Below the pieces are notes generated by a model. That model worked only from the letters and a program-made list of their open reading frames with translations, had not been told where the DNA came from and made no database searches. Below, piece after piece: positions 52,983 through 63,659 of a stretch of DNA of 64,000 bases. Made by a program: the position numbers and the translations under genes. Source of the DNA: Anaerolineales bacterium (GTDB lineage Bacteria; Chloroflexota; Anaerolineae; Anaerolineales; Villigracilaceae); the NCBI GenBank assembly GCA_030680795.1, contig JAUXUL010000042.1:1-64000 (forward strand), written 5' to 3'. Position 1 is the first letter of the stretch, and every line of letters starts with the position of its first letter.

Positions 52983-53429
52983 ATGACCAGAAGAGTGTTC
53001 TTTAGTTTTCATTACCAGCGAGACGTATGGAGGGTAAATCAAATTAGAAATCTTCCAGAAATTATCGGAACATCTGCGGCAGGCTTTCAAGATGCTTCGC
53101 TTTGGGAGAAAGCCAAAAAAGAGAGTGATGCCGCGATAAAGAGAATGATAGATAACGCGCTTGATGGAACATCGGTTACAGTGGTTTGTGTGGGAAATCA
53201 AACAGCAAATCGCGAATATGTTGACTATGAAATTACCAAATCCCTTGAACGCGGAAACGGATTGGTTGCTGTTCAAATACACCATCTAAAAGCCCAAAAT
53301 GGGCAGGTCGATTCTCCTGGGGTAATTCCTTGGAAGATAACCCATAATGGTTTCAAGGCATATAAATATGTGGATAGCGACTACCTGTCCAAATGGATTG
53401 AAGAGGCCGCAAAAATTGCGGGAAAATAA
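52983..53429 (+). CDS. DUF1863/ThsB-like TIR-fold protein
   Basis: 148 residues. KRVFFSFHYQRDVWRVNQIRN-type start, VTVVCVGNQTANREYVDYEITKSLERGN, and VIPWKITHNGFKAYKY. This matches the MTH538/DUF1863 TIR-like family, which includes Thoeris ThsB. The Glu in YVDYEI is in the place of the catalytic Glu. Thoeris ThsB makes a cyclic ADP-ribose-type signal on infection. AAAGGAAAATCAAA before the ATG. Next gene is a second TIR protein at 14 bp. Confidence 0.87.
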   Translation: MTRRVFFSFHYQRDVWRVNQIRNLPEIIGTSAAGFQDASLWEKAKKESDAAIKRMIDNALDGTSVTVVCVGNQTANREYVDYEITKSLERGNGLVAVQIHHLKAQNGQVDSPGVIPWKITHNGFKAYKYVDSDYLSKWIEEAAKIAGK

Positions 53430-53443
53430 TAGCGGAGCACATC

Positions 53444-53974
53444 ATGCTTACAGAAGTCGAATTGCGAAATTACCGCTTTCAGTTTCAGGAGTCTGCATAT
53501 AAAGCATTGACAAAGTCAAGTGCGGAGGTATCTATCTTTTTATCACATAGCCATAAAGACAGAGACCTGGTTGAAGGATTTATCAATTATCTTGCAAACT
53601 CAATCAAAATTAAGATTTACGTTGATTGGCAAGATTCAGATATGCCCACTGTAACCAATCGCGAAACTGCTCACCGAATAAAGAACAAAATCCATGACAT
53701 GAATTATTTCCTTGTTTTGGCAACAAAAAACGCTATGAATTCAAAGTGGGTTCCGTGGGAAATCGGTATCGCAGATCAAACTAAGCCAATTGACAAAATC
53801 GCGATAATTCCAATTGCTGATCCTGAAGGCAAGTTTCACGGAAATGAATATTTGCAGTTGTATCCTCATGTAGAACCAGGCACGTTAAAGTCAACTGGCG
53901 AAAAAGTGCTAGCAATATTTGATGATAGAGAAGAAACAGGAACAAATATTAGATACTGGCTTACTCATCAGTGA
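53444..53974 (+). CDS. TIR-domain protein
   Basis: 176 residues. VSIFLSHSHKDRDLVEGFINYL begins the TIR fold, with IKIYVDWQDSDMP and SKWVPWEIGIAD, where the catalytic Glu of TIR NADases sits. C-terminal part ends LTHQ. It likely cleaves NAD or makes a nucleotide signal. Together with the preceding gene it would give two TIR proteins. No SIR2-SLOG ThsA was found. Confidence 0.88.
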   Translation: MLTEVELRNYRFQFQESAYKALTKSSAEVSIFLSHSHKDRDLVEGFINYLANSIKIKIYVDWQDSDMPTVTNRETAHRIKNKIHDMNYFLVLATKNAMNSKWVPWEIGIADQTKPIDKIAIIPIADPEGKFHGNEYLQLYPHVEPGTLKSTGEKVLAIFDDREETGTNIRYWLTHQ

Positions 53975-54159
53975 CTTTGAATAGTTACTTTTATTTTGCC
54001 TGTCCTTAATCAACCAACTCTGGTTATTACTGCTTCGAGCAGTTTCGCCGGATTAGTATTTTTTCATGCTATACTCTCCCCAATCGCAGGGGAATCCCCC
54101 GCTAGAAACAAGCAACTCCCCCAAAGTCAACCTATTTTCACCAGCCAAAGGAGGCTACC

Positions 54160-54541
54160 ATTAGCGTGAAATTCAATGTTGTCGAGCGCGGCAATCCGTC
54201 CAACCCTGCCGCGCCCAAAAAGTTAAAACCCGTCCATCGAATCCAGCGGACACGAGACCATGCGCCAACTAGCGGAGCAAATTGCACAGATTTCCACCGT
54301 TTCCAGCGTGGATACAATGGCGGTGCTGGAAGCCCTGCTGACCATAATCCCACAGGAATTATCAGCGGGCAACATCGTGGAATTGGGCGATTTCGGCAAT
54401 TTCTGGCTGAAAGCCAACGCCGACGGTGCGGATACCGCCGATGCCGTGCGCTCCAGCCAGATCACCACGCTCCTGCCGCGCTTCAATGCGGGCAAGGAAT
54501 TCAAGAAGGTGCTGGATACCATTGAGTTTGAAAAGGCGTAA
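54160..54541 (+). pseudogene. HU-like DNA-binding protein, frameshifted, ATT start
   Basis: HU/IHF-related. The frame from 54160 reads SVKFNVVERGNPSNPAAPKK, but its first codon is ATT after AAAGGAGG; GTG 54166 is an alternative. A shift near 54237-54250 leads into SSGHETMRQLAEQIAQISTV and on to FGNFWLKANAD to the TAA at 54541 (second frame starts as ATG 54260). The full protein would be about 126 residues. A terminator follows. Either an inactive gene or a sequencing indel plus rare start. Confidence 0.72.
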
Positions 54542-54547
54542 CTTACC

Positions 54548-54585
54548 AGGCTCCCGATGCTAAAATGGCTTCGGGAGCCTTTTTA
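54548..54585 (+). terminator. Terminator after HU gene
   Basis: AGGCTCCCGA pairs with TCGGGAGCCT around a 13-base loop, followed by TTTTAAAA. Stops transcription into the restriction-modification genes. Confidence 0.85.
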
Positions 54586-54649
54586 AAACCTTCCAAGGAA
54601 GGTTTTAAATCCTTCCTTGACTCGTTGGGAAACCTTCCTTGGAAGATTT
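54585..54649. repeat. Two AAACCTTCC palindromes
   Basis: First AAAACCTTCC-AA-GGAAGGTTTT (54585-54606), second AAACCTTCC-TT-GGAAGATTT (54630-54649). Possible dispersed repeat units or protein-binding sites just upstream of the Mod gene. Confidence 0.55.
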
Positions 54650-54745
54650 GCGAAGTGGGTGGACTATAATTAACCTATCAGTGATTGACATGTTCATGTG
54701 TATCAATCAGACGCGGAGAATTTTTCATAGGCTATAATGCTTTAA

Positions 54746-56815
<2,070 letters not shown>

Positions 56816-56817
56816 CC

Positions 56818-59403
56818 ATGCAGGAAATTAAAATCTACAAAACGGCAGACCTTGTGTTGCAGGTCAATAAAAACTACGACCCCGCGAAACTAAACCTTGC
56901 GGCGTGGGATCGTTATTTGGATATTCTTTGTGTTGACAGACAATTTCAAAAGGAATCCATCCAAAAAGCAATTATCTTTTTAGCGTCTGGATTGTATAAA
57001 GATATTCGAGATGTTGTTACTGAAAACTACAATAATGCCCGCAATACAGAAATGCGAAGTCGGTATAACACAATAGATGACTATCTGCGTCAATTGCAAT
57101 TACCCAATAAACTTTCTGCTACGATTGATCTTGCTACAGGCACGGGCAAGAGTTACGTCATCTACGGAATTGCTCAAATTATGCTTGGTTTGGGCTTGGT
57201 AGACCGCGTTTTGGTTCTTTGTCCGTCGTTGACCATTGAAGACGGCTTGCTGGAAAAATTCATGGCTCTAAGTCAGGATGCGACCCTGCTTAAAGCCATT
57301 CCCGAAGAAAGCAAATGGAAAAACCCATCCATCAAAACCGCCGAAGTCACCATCAAGGAAGGTGATATTTGTGTTGAAAATATTCATGCTGTTTATGAAA
57401 AAACAGGTTCATCCATCAAAGACAGTTTTGCGGGCAACGGAGAGCGAACTTTGGTTTTGAATGATGAATGTCATCATATTTTCAATACGATTGAAGGCAG
57501 ATACAAAGAAAGTCAGAGTTTGAAAAAATGGAAAGAATTCTTGATTAGCCCCGATTACAACTTCAAATATATTCTGGGTTTTACTGGCACGGCTTACATC
57601 AAAGACGAATATTTCAATGATGTCATTTATCGTTATTCCTTGCGTCAGGCAGTAAATGACAAAATGGTAAAAATGGTGGAGTACGTCAGCAAGAATGATG
57701 ATGCTGATCCAGAGATTAAGTTTCAGGAAATCCATGACAACCATCGGCAAAACGTAAATCAATATCGCAAAGTAAAACCTTTGACAATTCTTGTCACGAA
57801 AGATATTACTGGCGCTAAACGGCTGGCAACTGAACTTTCTGATTTTTTGGCAGATAAGGAAGGATTGGATTTAGAGAAAGTTGCAGAGAAAGTCTTAATC
57901 GTTACATCAGCCAATGAACATAAAGTCAATGTTCGCAAACTCAAAGAAGTTGACAACCTGTATAACAAAGTCGAATGGATCGTTTCCGTTTCCATGCTGA
58001 CCGAAGGTTGGGATGTGAAGAACGTCTTTCAAATTGTTCCTTGGGAAGACCGCGCTTTTAATTCCAAATTACTCATTGCTCAAGTTTTAGGGCGTGGCTT
58101 ACGAATTCCCCCCGCTTATCAAAGCCCTCAGCCAATTGTCAAAGTATTTAATCATGATGCCTGGAGCAGAAATATTCGCGGTTTGGTGGATGAAATTTTG
58201 GAAATAGAAATGAAATTGATTTCATCACCTTTGGCAGATGGTGAGAGAACCAAATATCATTTTGAAGTTTTCAACATTGACTATACTCGAAATCCGCAGG
58301 AGAAGTTTTCCGAAAGAAAGCATGATGAATTTGATTACACAAAAGGTTATATAAAACTTCAATCGCAAATTGAAGATTTTGAGAAAGACACGGAATACAC
58401 CAACCTTTTGGGCGTAAGTGAAAGTAAAAACACCCTGATTCACTATGCCACTTATACGGTTGATGAAATCGTTAGTAAGATTTTCTCTGAATTACGATTG
58501 CGCGAGTGGGAAGGCAAAATTTTGAAGTTGCCCACAGGGAATTACTCGAAAGAAAACTTGCCGCCTAAAGAAGAAATCAAGAAAATAATTCGCCAGTCAA
58601 TGGAAGAAGTTGGTATCAAAGGCGATAGGTTGACTGAAACTAACAAAATCAAAATTTTGAGTAGTTTTAATACCTTGTTGCGCAAAACTGGTAAAACGAC
58701 TTTCTACGAAAGAAAAGCAAAAGAGCCATTTGCGATCAGCACACGAAATATAGATAAAGAGAGTATGGCTGTTGGGAATTTACGAAATAACGCAACAGTG
58801 TTTTTCTCATCAGAATACGCAAAAGAATTGGAAATTGAACTGAGAGAAATACTGAGCGCAGTCGATGAAGATGAAACTTTTCCGAAGTATGCGGCTAAAG
58901 AAGTTAGTAAATTCTTACTAAAAACTCCTCTTGATTTGGTTTTTGCTCGATATGAACCAGAGAGAAAATTCGTTGAGCGACTCTGTAAAACCGAAAACTC
59001 GCAGATTATTAATGCTTGGATTAAGAGCCGAGATATAGGCTTTTACTCCATTGAATATTCAATGACATCGAGCGCTGGAAAACATTCAAAGACTCAAACC
59101 TTCAATCCCGATTTTTTCATCAAAGTTGCACAAGGCAAAAAGACTCACTTTATTGTTGTAGAAATAAAAGTCGATGGCGATGTGTCTGACGAAAACAAAG
59201 CAAAATTGAAGTATGCAAGACAGCATTTTGAAGATTTGAACAATGAATTAGCAGAACAATCAATTAACCAGGTTTATCATTTTCATTTTCTAAGTCCCAA
59301 CTCTTACGATGTGTTCTTTGATGCGCTTTCAAATGGCAATTTGTTGAAAGATAAATTCAGAAGCGATTTAGAGGACAAATTGGAAGAGGATGAACAAGAC
59401 TAA
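56818..59403 (+). CDS. Type III restriction enzyme helicase-nuclease subunit (Res)
   Basis: 861 residues. Helicase domain: Walker A LATGTGKSYVIYG, DEAD-box variant NDECHHIF, LGFTGTAYI, and motif VSMLTEGWDVKNVFQIVPW. The C-terminal nuclease PD (764-765) and EIK (782-784) are in place: PDFFIKVAQGKKTHFIVVEIK. It translocates and cuts unmodified DNA with Mod. Starts two bases after mod ends. Confidence 0.95.
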   Translation: MQEIKIYKTADLVLQVNKNYDPAKLNLAAWDRYLDILCVDRQFQKESIQKAIIFLASGLYKDIRDVVTENYNNARNTEMRSRYNTIDDYLRQLQLPNKLSATIDLATGTGKSYVIYGIAQIMLGLGLVDRVLVLCPSLTIEDGLLEKFMALSQDATLLKAIPEESKWKNPSIKTAEVTIKEGDICVENIHAVYEKTGSSIKDSFAGNGERTLVLNDECHHIFNTIEGRYKESQSLKKWKEFLISPDYNFKYILGFTGTAYIKDEYFNDVIYRYSLRQAVNDKMVKMVEYVSKNDDADPEIKFQEIHDNHRQNVNQYRKVKPLTILVTKDITGAKRLATELSDFLADKEGLDLEKVAEKVLIVTSANEHKVNVRKLKEVDNLYNKVEWIVSVSMLTEGWDVKNVFQIVPWEDRAFNSKLLIAQVLGRGLRIPPAYQSPQPIVKVFNHDAWSRNIRGLVDEILEIEMKLISSPLADGERTKYHFEVFNIDYTRNPQEKFSERKHDEFDYTKGYIKLQSQIEDFEKDTEYTNLLGVSESKNTLIHYATYTVDEIVSKIFSELRLREWEGKILKLPTGNYSKENLPPKEEIKKIIRQSMEEVGIKGDRLTETNKIKILSSFNTLLRKTGKTTFYERKAKEPFAISTRNIDKESMAVGNLRNNATVFFSSEYAKELEIELREILSAVDEDETFPKYAAKEVSKFLLKTPLDLVFARYEPERKFVERLCKTENSQIINAWIKSRDIGFYSIEYSMTSSAGKHSKTQTFNPDFFIKVAQGKKTHFIVVEIKVDGDVSDENKAKLKYARQHFEDLNNELAEQSINQVYHFHFLSPNSYDVFFDALSNGNLLKDKFRSDLEDKLEEDEQD

Positions 59404-59428
59404 GCAAGATGGGGTTGGGAAAGAGATT

Positions 59429-59453
59429 GCGGAGGAGTGACTGCCCCCTCCGC
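59429..59453 (+). terminator. Hairpin after Res gene
   Basis: GCGGAGG and CCTCCGC form a 7-bp stem around an 11-base loop, 26 bp beyond the Res stop. The following bases CTTCACCCTT are only mildly T-rich. May serve both converging genes. Confidence 0.45.
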
Positions 59454-59539
59454 CTTCACCCTTCGGTATCAGGCGAGTCTTGCCCGCATAGGAGTCTTTG
59501 ATACCCGCCATTGCCACTGAACGCGACCGTTATGCTCTC

Positions 59540-60364
59540 TCAAACCGTTGCCAGGATCAGCAATCCCATGACAACTACGCCGCCTCCCAATGCCAGCCGC
59601 ACCCACTCTTTGTGATGCAGATTCCAATGCGCCAAACGGTTGAGGGTTGGGCGGGCGGAAGCGGCGATCAGGATGACAACCAGCGGCAAAACGAAGACCA
59701 GGTTGTAAAGCACGAGATAGCTATATCCAAGTAATGCCGAGGGTTGGAGAGCCAGCAGGCTGATCACGCCGAGATAGACTGCGCCGCTGCATGGAATGGT
59801 GCATAGACCGATCAGGAAACCTCCCACGATCAAAGCGGGGACAGTGGCCTTTTTCGCCATATCCTGGGCCATCCTCCCGACCTGAGGCGGGGCTTGCAGC
59901 CGCCAGCCCAGGTCCGGGAGGAAGAAGTCCTTGAGCATCCACAAGCCAAATAAGATCGCCGCGAGTGCGCCGAATCGGGCAGGCAGATGTTCGCGCGTAA
60001 AGAAGTCCAATGTCTTAAGCAAGCCAATGCCAAGCGCGAGATAAGTCAGGAAAACGGCGGCAATGTAAATGCCTCCCTGACCCAGCAGCCGCGCTCGAAT
60101 GGCATTGACACTTTGCCCGCCGGCCTGCATGGTTGCCAGCATGGCCGTGATGAAAAGAAGCAGGACGGTGAACGCGCATGGATTGATGCCATCCACTGCC
60201 GCGGCCACGATGACAGTGGGCAGTGTGATCGCAGGCAGATACATTTTCATGGCTTCGGCCGGCGCGTTGGGATGCCAAAAGCCAGTCAGCGCGATGGCAC
60301 CCAAAGCCACGACAGCCAATACCGAAAGTATGACGATGCGCCGAAATTGTGAGGTTGTTGCCAT
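59540..60364 (-). CDS. CcdA/DsbD-like membrane protein
   Basis: 274 residues. Six or more helices; paired motifs DGINPCAFTVLLLF and CTIPCSGAVYLGV carry the two Cys that in CcdA and DsbD pass electrons across the membrane. A GAAGGA lies just before ATG 60364. It overlaps in order with the cupredoxin gene at one base. It could reduce a partner such as the cupredoxin or a thiol in the CcmH system; no soluble thioredoxin lies here. Confidence 0.9.
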   Translation of the reverse strand: MATTSQFRRIVILSVLAVVALGAIALTGFWHPNAPAEAMKMYLPAITLPTVIVAAAVDGINPCAFTVLLLFITAMLATMQAGGQSVNAIRARLLGQGGIYIAAVFLTYLALGIGLLKTLDFFTREHLPARFGALAAILFGLWMLKDFFLPDLGWRLQAPPQVGRMAQDMAKKATVPALIVGGFLIGLCTIPCSGAVYLGVISLLALQPSALLGYSYLVLYNLVFVLPLVVILIAASARPTLNRLAHWNLHHKEWVRLALGGGVVVMGLLILATV

Positions 60365-60365
60365 G

Positions 60366-60824
60366 TTATCCTTCGACAATGATCTGGCCGTTCATGGTTG
60401 GATTGGCTTTCCCGCCGCAACAAATGTCACAGTAGAAAGTGTAGGCGCCTGCCTTCTCCGGCGTGAAAGTGGCATAATTGGAACTTTCGGGCTGGGCGAT
60501 AACATTCACACCCAGTTCATCCACAGCCCATTGATGCTTTCCGCCGCCATCGGTGTGATGTTCGTTATCCAGGCTGGTCAGGCGGATGGTGACAGGCTGG
60601 CCGACCTTGAGGCGGATCTCCGGTATGTCAAAGCCGCTCATGTCAGCGGCAATGTCAATCACATTGCCAGCTATGGGTTCAAGCGCCGGACGGGAGAATG
60701 CGGACTGGAGGTAATAGCCTGCCAGTCCGAGTACGCCGATGACGATCACGACAAAGATCGTTGAGCGGATGCGCTGTTTTTTGTGACGCGCCTCTTTACG
60801 AGTTAGGCGGGGTGATTTTTTCAT
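60366..60824 (-). CDS. Membrane-anchored cupredoxin-like protein
   Basis: 152 residues from ATG 60824, after AAGGATGAAACC. N-terminal basic stretch and one helix (STIFVVIVIGVLGLAGYYL), then a cupredoxin fold with LDNEHHTDGGGKHQWAVD and YTFYCDICCGGKANPTMNG. The Cys cluster CDICC and the nearby His/Met resemble type I or CuA sites, but the usual His after the second Cys is not there. Possible copper carrier beside a CcdA-like protein. Confidence 0.87.
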   Translation of the reverse strand: MKKSPRLTRKEARHKKQRIRSTIFVVIVIGVLGLAGYYLQSAFSRPALEPIAGNVIDIAADMSGFDIPEIRLKVGQPVTIRLTSLDNEHHTDGGGKHQWAVDELGVNVIAQPESSNYATFTPEKAGAYTFYCDICCGGKANPTMNGQIIVEG

Positions 60825-60855
60825 TGGTTTCATCCTTTTTGAAAGAGATCGGAAT

Positions 60856-61155
60856 TTATGCGGTAACGAGTTCGGCGCGGTATTCGTGGCGGCCGTCATC
60901 CCCAGCGCGCGACACCGCTTCGACCAGCATATTCGCGGAGATTCTCTGGCTGTCATAACTGACCTCCGCCATGGACATGTTCAGATATACATCCACCCCG
61001 TAAACGCCCTCCAGCGAAAGCAGGCTGTTGCGAACCCGTGTGACACAGTTCTCGCAGCCCATCCCCAAAACCCTCAGCAATGCGTTTTCGCCGTTGCGAA
61101 TTTGATCGGCGTTTAAATCCTTATTCAATGGTTCAACGTAACAATTTTTGTCCAT
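60856..61155 (-). CDS. HMA-type metal-binding protein
   Basis: 99 residues from ATG 61155, after AAGGAGAATAAAG. Metal loop GMGCENCVTRVRNSL has the intact CxxC; N-terminus MDKNCYVEP and C-terminus DDGRHEYRAEL are shared with the paralogue at 19158. Copper or zinc chaperone activity is likely. The gene lies between cupredoxin and Lgt genes. Confidence 0.9.
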   Translation of the reverse strand: MDKNCYVEPLNKDLNADQIRNGENALLRVLGMGCENCVTRVRNSLLSLEGVYGVDVYLNMSMAEVSYDSQRISANMLVEAVSRAGDDGRHEYRAELVTA

Positions 61156-61178
61156 CTTTATTCTCCTTAATAATTTCT

Positions 61179-61970
61179 TCAAGCCTTGCGCAGACGCGCG
61201 CTCGACTTGCGCGGCATCCAGGCCAGCAAAGCCAGGCCGATGGCGAACCCAAACACGGCCACGATCTGAGATTGCGTCAAGCCGAAGGCGATGATGCGAT
61301 ACGAACTGGTGAAGGCCAGAAAGAAACGCTCAAGACTGTAGAGAGTCAAATAAACGAGGAACAGTCTTCCGTCAGGCCAGTTGCGTTTTCGCAATCCCCA
61401 GAGCACGGCAAAGATTCCCAGGTTGATCACGAGTTCGTAAACGGGCATGGGCGTATAGTACACGCCAAGCTGCGGCACCATCACGTTAGGATTGGTGTAT
61501 GCAAAACCGAATGGACCGTTCGTGGGTTTGCCCATGGCATCGCCCGTAATCACACAGGCGATGCGCCCAATCGCCTGCGCCAGAACCAGGCCTGGAGCGG
61601 CGGCATCCAGTAATTTTGGGAAACGCCAGCCGCGCCGCCAGGCAATCAAACCGCCCGCTATCAGCCCACCGATGAGCGCGCCCCAGATGGCCAGCCCGCC
61701 CTCCCAAATGTAGAGCGCGCGGATGGGGTTCGCCGCGTATTCGTGCGGCCAGTGATCGAGCACATGAAATAAGCGCGCGCCGATCAATCCGCCGACGATG
61801 ATCCAGACGGCGGCATCGTAGATATCTTCCTTTTTGAAGCCTTTGCGTTCAGCCTCACGCGCCGTCAGCCAGATACCTACTCCCATAGCGATCAAGAGAA
61901 TGATGCTGTACCAACGCAGGGCAAAGTGGCCGATATTGAATATGATTGGGTCAATGGAAATTGTGAACAT
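61179..61970 (-). CDS. lgt: Prolipoprotein diacylglyceryl transferase
   Basis: 263 residues, seven hydrophobic segments. The family signature region reads GRIACVITGDAMGKPTNGPFG, a diverged form of GRxGNFxNgE. RWYSIILLIAMGVGIWLTA near the N-terminus also fits. Lgt transfers a diacylglycerol to the lipobox Cys of lipoproteins. The gene lies among copper/thiol genes and may be a specialised paralogue. Confidence 0.85.
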   Translation of the reverse strand: MFTISIDPIIFNIGHFALRWYSIILLIAMGVGIWLTAREAERKGFKKEDIYDAAVWIIVGGLIGARLFHVLDHWPHEYAANPIRALYIWEGGLAIWGALIGGLIAGGLIAWRRGWRFPKLLDAAAPGLVLAQAIGRIACVITGDAMGKPTNGPFGFAYTNPNVMVPQLGVYYTPMPVYELVINLGIFAVLWGLRKRNWPDGRLFLVYLTLYSLERFFLAFTSSYRIIAFGLTQSQIVAVFGFAIGLALLAWMPRKSSARLRKA

Positions 61971-61984
61971 AATTATCTAAAACC

Positions 61985-62182
61985 TCACGACTTAAATATT
62001 TTCCAGGAGCAGATGCCCTGGCAAATCACCAAAATGGCGATCAACAAGCCTGCCAAAACCAGCAGGCTGATCTTCAATCCGAAGAAGGGAAAGATCAACA
62101 GGCCCACCAAAGGAAGCGCGCACATCCAGATCAGGATGGCCAACGCCATGTCATCAAAGCGATTTGCAAATCTTTTCAACAT
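61985..62182 (-). CDS. Small membrane protein
   Basis: 65 residues, two hydrophobic segments separated by FFGLKIS, with a basic start LKRFANRFDDM. AGGAACAGATC precedes the ATG. Not recognised. First gene of the cluster 62182-59540; its own promoter drives it. Confidence 0.65.
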   Translation of the reverse strand: MLKRFANRFDDMALAILIWMCALPLVGLLIFPFFGLKISLLVLAGLLIAILVICQGICSWKIFKS

Positions 62183-62212
62183 GATCTGTTCCTAAAATTC
62201 AAGTTCATCGCT

Positions 62213-62245
62213 ATTGTATGACTTTGAATGGAAATATCTAAGCGC
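62213..62245 (-). promoter_or_regulatory. GCGC-N23 promoter of the 62182-59540 cluster
   Basis: Box ACGGCGCT (GCGC 62245-62242), 23-bp spacer, -10 TACAAT (62218-62213). A second box ATAAGCAAAAAAGCCTAT starts GCCTAT 24 bp upstream. Confidence 0.7.
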
Positions 62246-62288
62246 CGTTTATCGCATTTTAGAATAGGCTTTTTTGCTTATATAAAAT

Positions 62289-62318
62289 GTCAGGCTCTGG
62301 ATATGACCAGAGCCTGAC
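62289..62318 (-). terminator. Terminator after 62376 gene
   Basis: Twelve perfect pairs (GTCAGGCTCTGG with CCAGAGCCTGAC) around a 6-base loop, followed by ATTTTATATAAG on the minus strand. Confidence 0.8.
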
Positions 62319-62375
62319 AAGGATTTACAAACCGATAAAATTTTTACCCGTCCATTTCTCCATTTGTTTGTTGGG

Positions 62376-63497
62376 TTAAGTTCCGCAGCTACCACCGCTA
62401 TCAGGCGCTTTGGGGAGCAGTCCGCTGGATTGAAGCGAGGCATAAACCTGGCCTGAGCCGGAAGCGGAAAAGAATTGCTGGCCAGTGACCATGCGCGGGT
62501 CGGCCTGGGCGAAATCAATATTCTGGTTTGCCTTAAGATAAATGGCCGTCTGCAATGACTGTTGAGGGAACCAAAAGGCGTTTACATACTTGGCCGCCGT
62601 AAACATCTCGTCCACGCTGGCATCCTGCGCAGCGAGCAATTGGAGCAGTCCGAGCATGGCCATGCCGTGATTGCAATCGGGGAAGATCGTCGGGTTATTG
62701 CAGCAGGGACGATACACAGCTGCAGCCACCTCTTCCACCCGCGCTTGTTGTTCAGGCGTCAGCAAGATCAACTCTGTGCTCGCATATAACTCCGTGACAG
62801 GTTTTGTTCCAAGAGTCCATCCGCCGGTGGATGCGAAGCGGTCAATCTGCCCGCCGCTATTTTGAACGATGGGACCCGCCATCAGAATCGGATTCTTGTT
62901 GACCAGACCGACCGCCCAGAAAAAATTGAGCAGGAAATGAGCGTTCTGCGCTGAGATGACGATCTGCTCATCGCTGCCCCGCTTCAAGGCCTCGACCTGG
63001 AACTGGGTCAGCGGATCCCCGGCATTTTCATACACTGCCGCAAACGCATCGTAGTTGATCGCGCCGCTCTCCAGCAGGCGCGGCCCAAGGTCGCCGTAGC
63101 GAACAGGAAGTTCGTATCCATCCTGGGGATTGACCTGTTCCATCAGAACCGCGAAATCCATTCCACCACTCCCGCTTTCACTGCTGGTATCGGCAGAAGC
63201 GACAAGAGGCTGAACTGCGGCGGCGCTTTGCGCTCTGCGCCCCCAGGCTGCGTAACCGCTCAAAATTCCCAACAGAAATGAAGCCAGGATCAAAGACGGA
63301 TATAGCCAGGATGTGATTGGACGCGGCTTCTTCTGCATTGGAAGCGGAGCAACTGTGCGCTTTGTTCGCGGAACACCAGGTTTCTTACTGGTAGTTCGCG
63401 GAGTTGCAGGCTTCTTACTGGTATTTCGAGGTGTTGCAAGCTTCTTACTCGTGGTTCGAGGTGTTGCAGACTTCTTGTTCAAACTGGATTCTGACAT
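62376..63497 (-). CDS. Cys-rich membrane-anchored hypothetical protein
   Basis: 373 residues. N-terminal tandem repeats of SKKPATPRTT, one membrane helix (LILASFLLGILSGYAAW), then a soluble domain whose core motif is YRPCCNNPTIFPDCNHGMAMLG, with Cys and His that could bind metal or heme. Ends SGGSCGT. It is not recognised by name but is long and coherent. GGAGATCGT precedes the ATG. Confidence 0.87.
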   Translation of the reverse strand: MSESSLNKKSATPRTTSKKLATPRNTSKKPATPRTTSKKPGVPRTKRTVAPLPMQKKPRPITSWLYPSLILASFLLGILSGYAAWGRRAQSAAAVQPLVASADTSSESGSGGMDFAVLMEQVNPQDGYELPVRYGDLGPRLLESGAINYDAFAAVYENAGDPLTQFQVEALKRGSDEQIVISAQNAHFLLNFFWAVGLVNKNPILMAGPIVQNSGGQIDRFASTGGWTLGTKPVTELYASTELILLTPEQQARVEEVAAAVYRPCCNNPTIFPDCNHGMAMLGLLQLLAAQDASVDEMFTAAKYVNAFWFPQQSLQTAIYLKANQNIDFAQADPRMVTGQQFFSASGSGQVYASLQSSGLLPKAPDSGGSCGT

Positions 63498-63506
63498 ACG
63501 ATCTCC

Positions 63507-63659
63507 TTATGTTTTTTTTGCTTTAATGGTTTCATAAAACCAGATCGGCCCGAAAAGGTTATTCTTATGATGTTCAAATTCGGAAGCAGGATAAAAACCC
63601 TCCTCTTTCAACGTGGGTAAGATGCGCCTGCAAAAACTATCGGCCGCGTCATCTGGCAT
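63507..63659 (-). CDS. Small hypothetical protein
   Basis: 50 residues from ATG 63659, overlapping the upstream gene by 11 bp. MPDDAADSFCRRILPTLKEE and EHHKNNLFGPIWFYETIKAKK. The start is uncertain since the ribosome site is weak. It could be translated by coupling to the methyltransferase-type gene. Confidence 0.45.
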   Translation of the reverse strand: MPDDAADSFCRRILPTLKEEGFYPASEFEHHKNNLFGPIWFYETIKAKKT

